Assembly (NCBI GenBank): GCA_028706315.1
Contig: JAQWBP010000003.1
Location: 1 to 58,387, forward strand
Length of the DNA stretch: 58,387 bases
Source of the DNA: Syntrophomonadaceae bacterium
GTDB lineage: Bacteria; Bacillota; Syntrophomonadia; Syntrophomonadales; Syntrophomonadaceae
Direction of reading: 5' to 3'
Positions 53,363-58,387 of the stretch are shown one piece after another (position 1 is the first letter of the stretch; every line of letters begins with the position of its first letter). The notes beneath the pieces were generated by a model. The model was not told the origin of the DNA, made no database searches, and was given only the letters and a program-made list of their open reading frames with translations. The position numbers and the translations under genes were made by a program.

Positions 53363-54739
53363 ATGTTTGATGATGATATTGCTGCTATTTCCACACCTCC
53401 TGGTGAGGGTGGAATTGCAATTATTCGGCTCAGCGGCAGCGAAGTAATAGAAAAGGCTAACCGGGTATTCAAGCCACGCCGACTTGGTGTTGATTTAACA
53501 CAAAAAGAAGGTTATTCGCTTACCTTGGGCTGGATTGTGGATGGTGAGGAATTTATTGATGAAACCCTGGTTAGTATTATGCGGGCACCGCGTAGTTATA
53601 CGGGAGAAGATGTTGTAGAAATCAATTGTCACGGGGGAACCCTGCCAGCCAGACGCTGTCTGGAAACGGTATTAAAAACCGGGGTGCGAATTGCGGAACC
53701 AGGTGAGTTTACCCGCCGGGCTTTTCTGAACGGGCGACTTGATGCCAGTCAGGCAGAAGCAGTTATTGAAATTATCCGGGCGAAAACGGATAAAGGCTTA
53801 TCCCTAGCTTTAAAACAGCTCTCCGGCAAGAATAGCAATCATTTTCATGAACTAGAAGATAGTCTAATAAGTATAAATGCTATGGTGGAAGCTAGTCTGG
53901 ATTTTCCTGATGAGGTGGGGGAACCTGACTATGGGGAAGTAAAAAGCATGTTTGCGAGTATTATAGGCAAAATTGATCAAATTCTGGCGGCAGGAAAGAG
54001 GGCAGAAATTTACCGGGAAGGTATAAGCATTGCTATTTGCGGAAAACCGAATGTGGGTAAGTCTAGCCTGCTTAATGCCCTTTTGAAAAAAGACAAAGCA
54101 ATTGTTACTAATATTCCGGGTACGACTAGGGATATTGTAGAGGATTTTATTAATGTAAGAGGCATACCAGTCAGGTTAATGGATACTGCTGGAATAAGAG
54201 CCACCGAAGATGTGGTGGAGCGCATAGGAGTGGAGAGATCCCATGAGGTAATCCAATCAGCTGACCTGGTGATATTTTTGCTTGATATAGAAACGGGTAT
54301 TACTGAAGAAGATCTGGCAGTATATGAGAGTATAGAAAATCGCCATGTTATTGTGCTGGTAAACAAGGAGGATCTTGAAGAAAAGCGCATAAGCGAAGCA
54401 CAGTTGGAGGATTTGTTTAAAGAAGTTAAGGTAATCCGGGGTTCAGTCAAGGAAGATATCGGACTGGAGGAACTGGAAGCAAGTATTGAGAATATGGTTT
54501 TATCCGGTGAGGTTCAGGCTGATGATATGGAGATAATGCTTAATATGCGCCAGAAGCAGGCTCTTTTAAAAGCGAGGAAACATATTGAAGATGCGCTCTT
54601 TGCCCTGGAGGATGTTCCTTTGGACTGCCTGGGGGTAGATATATGGGGTGCCCTGGAAAGCCTGGGCGAGATTACCGGCAAGAATCTCAAAGAAGAGGTA
54701 CTTGATCGCATCTTCCATGATTTTTGTATCGGCAAGTAA
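53363..54739 (+). CDS. mnmE: tRNA modification GTPase MnmE
   Basis: A 458-residue protein. An N-terminal tetrahydrofolate-binding domain is followed by a helical domain interrupted by a G domain ([24 protein letters not shown]), ending in the catalytic Cys motif CIGK. With MnmG it makes the 5-substituted uridine at wobble positions. The ATG at 53363, with GGAG upstream, is preferred over the ATG five codons earlier. Confidence 0.97.
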   Translation: MFDDDIAAISTPPGEGGIAIIRLSGSEVIEKANRVFKPRRLGVDLTQKEGYSLTLGWIVDGEEFIDETLVSIMRAPRSYTGEDVVEINCHGGTLPARRCLETVLKTGVRIAEPGEFTRRAFLNGRLDASQAEAVIEIIRAKTDKGLSLALKQLSGKNSNHFHELEDSLISINAMVEASLDFPDEVGEPDYGEVKSMFASIIGKIDQILAAGKRAEIYREGISIAICGKPNVGKSSLLNALLKKDKAIVTNIPGTTRDIVEDFINVRGIPVRLMDTAGIRATEDVVERIGVERSHEVIQSADLVIFLLDIETGITEEDLAVYESIENRHVIVLVNKEDLEEKRISEAQLEDLFKEVKVIRGSVKEDIGLEELEASIENMVLSGEVQADDMEIMLNMRQKQALLKARKHIEDALFALEDVPLDCLGVDIWGALESLGEITGKNLKEEVLDRIFHDFCIGK

Positions 54740-54758
54740 GTATATCCGGGAGGCAAGT

Positions 54759-56633
54759 ATGATTTATAAAGCAGGCAGTTATGATGTTATTGTAATTGGA
54801 GCCGGTCATGCCGGTTGTGAGGCAGCACTTGCTGCGGCGCGCATGGGCTGTAAGACATTAATGGTAACCATGAGTATGGAAAGTATTGCTTTGATGCCCT
54901 GTAATCCTTCTATTGGAGGGCCGGGAAAAGCTCAGGTGGTTAGAGAAATAGATGCCCTAGGGGGCGAAATGGGCATTAATGTCGATAAGGCCAGTGTTCA
55001 GATGCGTATTATTAATACTGGTAAAGGTCCGGCTGTCCAGGCCTTACGGGCCCAGGCGGATAAAGATGAATATCATAAAGAAATGTTAAAGACGCTTTTA
55101 GATGAAAGGAATTTGGATATTCTCGTGGCAGAGGTGGAAGAGATAGAAACTTCGGATAGTAGAGTTACCGGGGTAATTACTAAAACAGGGGCCTGGTTTG
55201 CTTGTAAAGCAGTAATAATAACTTCGGGGACTTATCTTAAAGGCCGTATTATTATTGGGGATCTAGCGTTTGATGGTGGGCCTGGGAATCAGTTTCCCTC
55301 TATAAAACTTTCGGATAGTCTGCAAAAGCTGGGGTTAAAAATGGGCCGCTTTAAAACTGGAACTCCCCCACGGATAAATAAAAAGTCAGTTGATTTTTCT
55401 AAAATGATTGAACAGCCTGGAGATGAAAGATCTTTACGTTTTTCTTTTGTGAGCCCGCGTATGGAACGACCTCAGTTATCATGTTGGTTGACTCATAGTA
55501 CGGGCATAACTCACCAGATCGTAAGGGATAATCTAGACAGGGCACCTATGTTTAGCGGGGTTATTAAGGGAAAAGGGCCGCGGTATTGCCCGTCATTTGA
55601 AGATAAAGTGGTACGCTTTGCCGATAAAGATTCACATCAATTATTTGTAGAACCCGAGGGCCGGGCTACTGACGAAATGTATATACAGGGTCTTAATACT
55701 AGTTTGCCAGAGGATGTACAGGTACAAATACTAAAAAGTGTACCCGGGCTGGAAAACGTACGGATAATGCGTACCGGGTATGCGATTGAATATGATTATG
55801 TAGTCTCTTCACAGCTTAAATTGACGCTGGAAACTATTCAAGTGGAAGGGTTGTTTACTGCCGGGCAGATTAACGGAACTTCGGGTTATGAAGAAGCTGC
55901 TGCGCAGGGTTTAATAGCTGGGATAAATGCCGCCTTGAAAGTACAAGAAAAAGAACCGCTTATATTAAAAAGGAGCGAAGCCTACATTGGTGTGTTAATC
56001 GATGATCTGGTAACTAAAGAGCTAGATGAACCATATCGCTTATTAACTTCCCGTGCTGAATACAGGCTACTATTGCGCCAAGATAATGCGGATCTTCGTT
56101 TAACTGAAACAGGTTATAAAATTGGACTGGTAAACGAAGAACGATGGCATACTTACCAGGAAAAACTGCACATACTGGAAAATGAAAGAACTACTCTGAA
56201 AAGGACTACTTTTACCCCGGCTGATAAAAATATAGCGGAATTTCTAGCATCAAAGAATAGTGCAGTTCTTAGAGACCGTATATCATTATGGGAAATGCTT
56301 AGAAGACCCGAATTAAAAATCGAGGATTTTGTAAGATTAGGGTTAATTAGTGATAATGATCTGGATATCCTGGAGCAATTAGAAATTCAGACAAAATACG
56401 AGGGGTATATAAGTAAACAAAAGGAACAGGTGCAGCGTTTTGAGAAAATGGAAAGTCGCCACATACCTGATGACATAAACTATGATGATGTTTATGGCTT
56501 ATCGAATGAAGCTTTACAAAAACTAAAACAATTTCGCCCCCATTCAATAGGCCAGGCATCAAGGATAGCAGGGGTGAATCTTGCAGATATAAATGTTTTG
56601 TTAATATTTTTCGAAAAACAAAGAAGGAAATAA
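54759..56633 (+). CDS. mnmG: tRNA modification enzyme MnmG (GidA)
   Basis: A 624-residue FAD enzyme with the nucleotide motif [15 protein letters not shown] and the family segments [19 protein letters not shown] and [17 protein letters not shown]. It is the partner of MnmE. The ATG at 54759 follows GGGAGG, 19 bases after the mnmE stop. A longer frame reaching back into mnmE is not used. Confidence 0.98.
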   Translation: MIYKAGSYDVIVIGAGHAGCEAALAAARMGCKTLMVTMSMESIALMPCNPSIGGPGKAQVVREIDALGGEMGINVDKASVQMRIINTGKGPAVQALRAQADKDEYHKEMLKTLLDERNLDILVAEVEEIETSDSRVTGVITKTGAWFACKAVIITSGTYLKGRIIIGDLAFDGGPGNQFPSIKLSDSLQKLGLKMGRFKTGTPPRINKKSVDFSKMIEQPGDERSLRFSFVSPRMERPQLSCWLTHSTGITHQIVRDNLDRAPMFSGVIKGKGPRYCPSFEDKVVRFADKDSHQLFVEPEGRATDEMYIQGLNTSLPEDVQVQILKSVPGLENVRIMRTGYAIEYDYVVSSQLKLTLETIQVEGLFTAGQINGTSGYEEAAAQGLIAGINAALKVQEKEPLILKRSEAYIGVLIDDLVTKELDEPYRLLTSRAEYRLLLRQDNADLRLTETGYKIGLVNEERWHTYQEKLHILENERTTLKRTTFTPADKNIAEFLASKNSAVLRDRISLWEMLRRPELKIEDFVRLGLISDNDLDILEQLEIQTKYEGYISKQKEQVQRFEKMESRHIPDDINYDDVYGLSNEALQKLKQFRPHSIGQASRIAGVNLADINVLLIFFEKQRRK

Positions 56634-56642
56634 GGGGTTAGT

Positions 56643-57290
56643 ATGGAATATAATGTAAATAGGTTCATAGAACTTCTGCTGGATGAAAATACTCGTCAAA
56701 ACCTAGTCAGTAGAAAGAGTATTGATGATGAAGTACCAAAACATATCGAAGATAGTATTAAGATTTTGGATTATATTTCGCTAGAAAACAAGAACATTGT
56801 AGATATTGGCTCAGGAGCCGGATTTCCAGCACTAGTTCTAGCCATAAGTTGTCCGGGGGTTCCTTTTACGCTGGTTGAATCAGATCTAAAAAAAAGTAAA
56901 TTTTTAGAAAAGGTTTCAACTGAGATTAACCTGAACAATGTAGAGGTGGTTCGCACCCGGGTAGAAGAACTCGGGCAGAATCAGGCTTATCGGGGTAGTT
57001 TTGATATATGTACCTGTCGTGCAGTTGCAGCAATGAATATACTTCTAGAGTATGGCCTTCCCCTGCTTAAACCTGGGGGCCGTTTACTACTGTGGAAAGG
57101 TCGTAATTATCAGCAGGAAATAACTGAGGCGCAAAAAGCTCTAGAAATATTGGGGGGTAAAGTTACTGATATTTATTTATACAACTTGATAGAAGACCGG
57201 GATCGTACCATCGTAGTTGTCGAAAAAAAAGGAGAGACTCCAGCTAAATATCCGCGCCGGGTAGGCATTCCAGGCAAGAGGCCTTTATAA
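56643..57290 (+). CDS. rsmG: 16S rRNA (guanine-N7) methyltransferase RsmG (GidB)
   Basis: A 215-residue SAM-dependent methyltransferase with the motif VDIGSGAGFPALVLAI and the RsmG segments CTCRAVAAMNILLEYGLPLL and LLLWKGR. It methylates G527 (E. coli numbering) of 16S rRNA. It starts nine bases after mnmG. Confidence 0.97.
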   Translation: MEYNVNRFIELLLDENTRQNLVSRKSIDDEVPKHIEDSIKILDYISLENKNIVDIGSGAGFPALVLAISCPGVPFTLVESDLKKSKFLEKVSTEINLNNVEVVRTRVEELGQNQAYRGSFDICTCRAVAAMNILLEYGLPLLKPGGRLLLWKGRNYQQEITEAQKALEILGGKVTDIYLYNLIEDRDRTIVVVEKKGETPAKYPRRVGIPGKRPL

Positions 57291-57336
57291 AAGTAACGAA
57301 CAAATACTTTTTGTGCCACAAAACAGGGGGGGTTAA

Positions 57337-58197
57337 ATGGTTAAAAAACATTTGGAAAAACTCCTGGGTAAAAATAGCGCAGAAAAAGTAGTTTTATTAG
57401 ATATGGAAAAGATTAGACCTAACCCTTATCAACCCAGGAAACAATTTAATAAAAAAGAAATGCTAGAACTGGCTCAATCTATTCAGGCTTATGGATTAAT
57501 TCAGCCTATCATTGTCAGGCAGCATAATGAAGGATATCAAATTATTGCCGGAGAACGTCGTTATAGGGCATGTAAGATGTTAGGGTTAAAAGAGATTCCT
57601 GGCATAGTGCACATCATGGACGATGAAAGAGTGGCAGCAGTTTCTCTTATTGAGAATCTGCAAAGAAAAGAGCTTAATTATTTTGAAGAGGCTAGTGCTT
57701 ATAGTCTGCTTATAAATGTTTTTGGCATGACTCAGGAGGAATTAGCCCGGAAAATTGGACGCAGCCAGTCGACCATAGCTAATAAGCTCCGGCTGCTAAA
57801 GCTAGCTCCAGCTGTGCAATGCATGATATGTGAAGATATAATTACTGAAAGACATACCAGGACATTACTTAAACTCAATTCCCCCGATACGCAAATCGAT
57901 GTTATAAAGCAGATTTATGAAAAAGATCTTACGGTAAAAGAAACTGAATTACTGGTGGAAAAGCTTAGTGCTAATAATATTCCTCAGGATATAAAGAATA
58001 ATCAGACAGGACAGAATGTGTCCATGATTATTAGAGATGCGCGCATATTCTTAAATACTATCCGGGAAACAGTTAAACGGGCGCGGCAAACTGGGGTTGA
58101 TATCGTGATAGCTGAGAAAGATAGTGACGATGAGTATGAGGTTACCATTAAGATTTTTAAGAGCAGGAAAGGTGTACGCAGGCTGGCTAAGGTATAA
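57337..58197 (+). CDS. noc: Nucleoid occlusion/ParB-like protein Noc
   Basis: A 286-residue ParB-family protein. It shows the CTP-binding N-terminal part (IRPNPYQPRKQF; IIAGERRYRACKMLG; SLIENLQRKELNYFEEA) and the helix-turn-helix (TQEELARKIGRSQSTIANKL). Its position next to rsmG and the sequence ITERHTRTLLKL match Noc more than Spo0J/ParB, but no DNA-binding test is possible by eye. Noc prevents septum formation over the nucleoid. Confidence 0.85.
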   Translation: MVKKHLEKLLGKNSAEKVVLLDMEKIRPNPYQPRKQFNKKEMLELAQSIQAYGLIQPIIVRQHNEGYQIIAGERRYRACKMLGLKEIPGIVHIMDDERVAAVSLIENLQRKELNYFEEASAYSLLINVFGMTQEELARKIGRSQSTIANKLRLLKLAPAVQCMICEDIITERHTRTLLKLNSPDTQIDVIKQIYEKDLTVKETELLVEKLSANNIPQDIKNNQTGQNVSMIIRDARIFLNTIRETVKRARQTGVDIVIAEKDSDDEYEVTIKIFKSRKGVRRLAKV

Positions 58198-58261
58198 AAA
58201 TAGGGGGTTTTGCAGGGGATTAGGCTAGGAAAATATTATAGTATATATAAAACCAACCAAA

Positions 58262-58297
58262 AGCAGGATGAGCTTTCCATCCTGCTATAATTTTTTA
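58262..58297 (+). terminator. Terminator after noc
   Basis: AGCAGGATG and CATCCTGCT form a 9-bp stem followed by ATAATTTTTT. The last 90 bases of the window beyond it hold nothing recognised. Confidence 0.9.
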
Positions 58298-58387
58298 TAC
58301 AATTAATATTGATTGTACTGCTAATCCCCCTAAACTAGCCTGTTTGAATGCACCCTCCGGGGCACTACTGATATTCACTCCGCTCAC

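Noticed and set aside
54648-54758. Extended N-terminus of MnmG
   Set aside because: It would overlap mnmE by about 90 bases without a ribosome site; the ATG at 54759 has a strong site and begins the normal family N-terminus.

Overview
The window is a chromosomal segment of an anaerobic, spore-forming Clostridia-type Firmicute. A member of the Syntrophomonadaceae or a relative fits best, but this is inferred from gene content and style, not from any search. Pointers are a bofA-yaaL-recR-ybaB-dnaX block with the long SRP RNA, a serine T-box, ferredoxin-linked 2-oxoacid oxidoreductase genes, and the classical origin region. The origin lies at about 50.43-50.55 kb. To its left nearly all genes are on the minus strand and to its right on the plus strand, so transcription follows replication.

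Layout. (1) 0.3-3.9 kb: four-subunit 2-oxoacid:ferredoxin oxidoreductase and a P-loop protein that seems to start at CTG. (2) 4.4-8.2 kb: bofA, yaaL, recR, ybaB, dnaX and the SRP RNA. (3) 8.2-11.9 kb: a possible structured RNA, an HD-GYP protein and a two-component system. (4) 11.9-35.3 kb: the accessory part. It holds two GDT1/UPF0016 cation exporter genes, a GC-richer 15-kb cluster around a 2,269-residue secreted repeat protein with zinc-ribbon membrane partners, an HTH regulator with operator-like palindromes, an FG-GAP lipoprotein, an MntR-type repressor, a hot-dog protein and an AcuI-type reductase. (5) 35.3-42 kb: a serine-centred locus with four tRNA-Ser covering all six serine codons, two tRNA-Arg, tadA, serS, serA, a class V aminotransferase behind a serine T-box, and a pyridoxamine kinase. 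(6) 42-58 kb: gyrA, gyrB, remB, recF, dnaN, dnaA, origin, rpmH, rnpA, yidD, yidC, jag, mnmE, mnmG, rsmG, noc.

The most unusual observation is that region 4 reads as a direct duplication whose two copies have decayed in complementary ways. Short, nearly identical scars show that copy 1 (about 11.89-30.49 kb) lost the lipoprotein and mntR genes but kept the exporters and the HTH gene. Copy 2 (about 30.76-33.21 kb) lost the exporters and most of the HTH gene but kept the lipoprotein and mntR. A 60-bp copy of the 3' part of tRNA-Ser(GGA) lies at the join and the intact tRNA at the far end, which suggests either tandem integration of a mobile element at this tRNA or a tandem duplication ending inside it. 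The second candidate for an undescribed system is the giant-protein cluster, with 85 consecutive five-residue G-[FY]-[DN]-x-x repeats.
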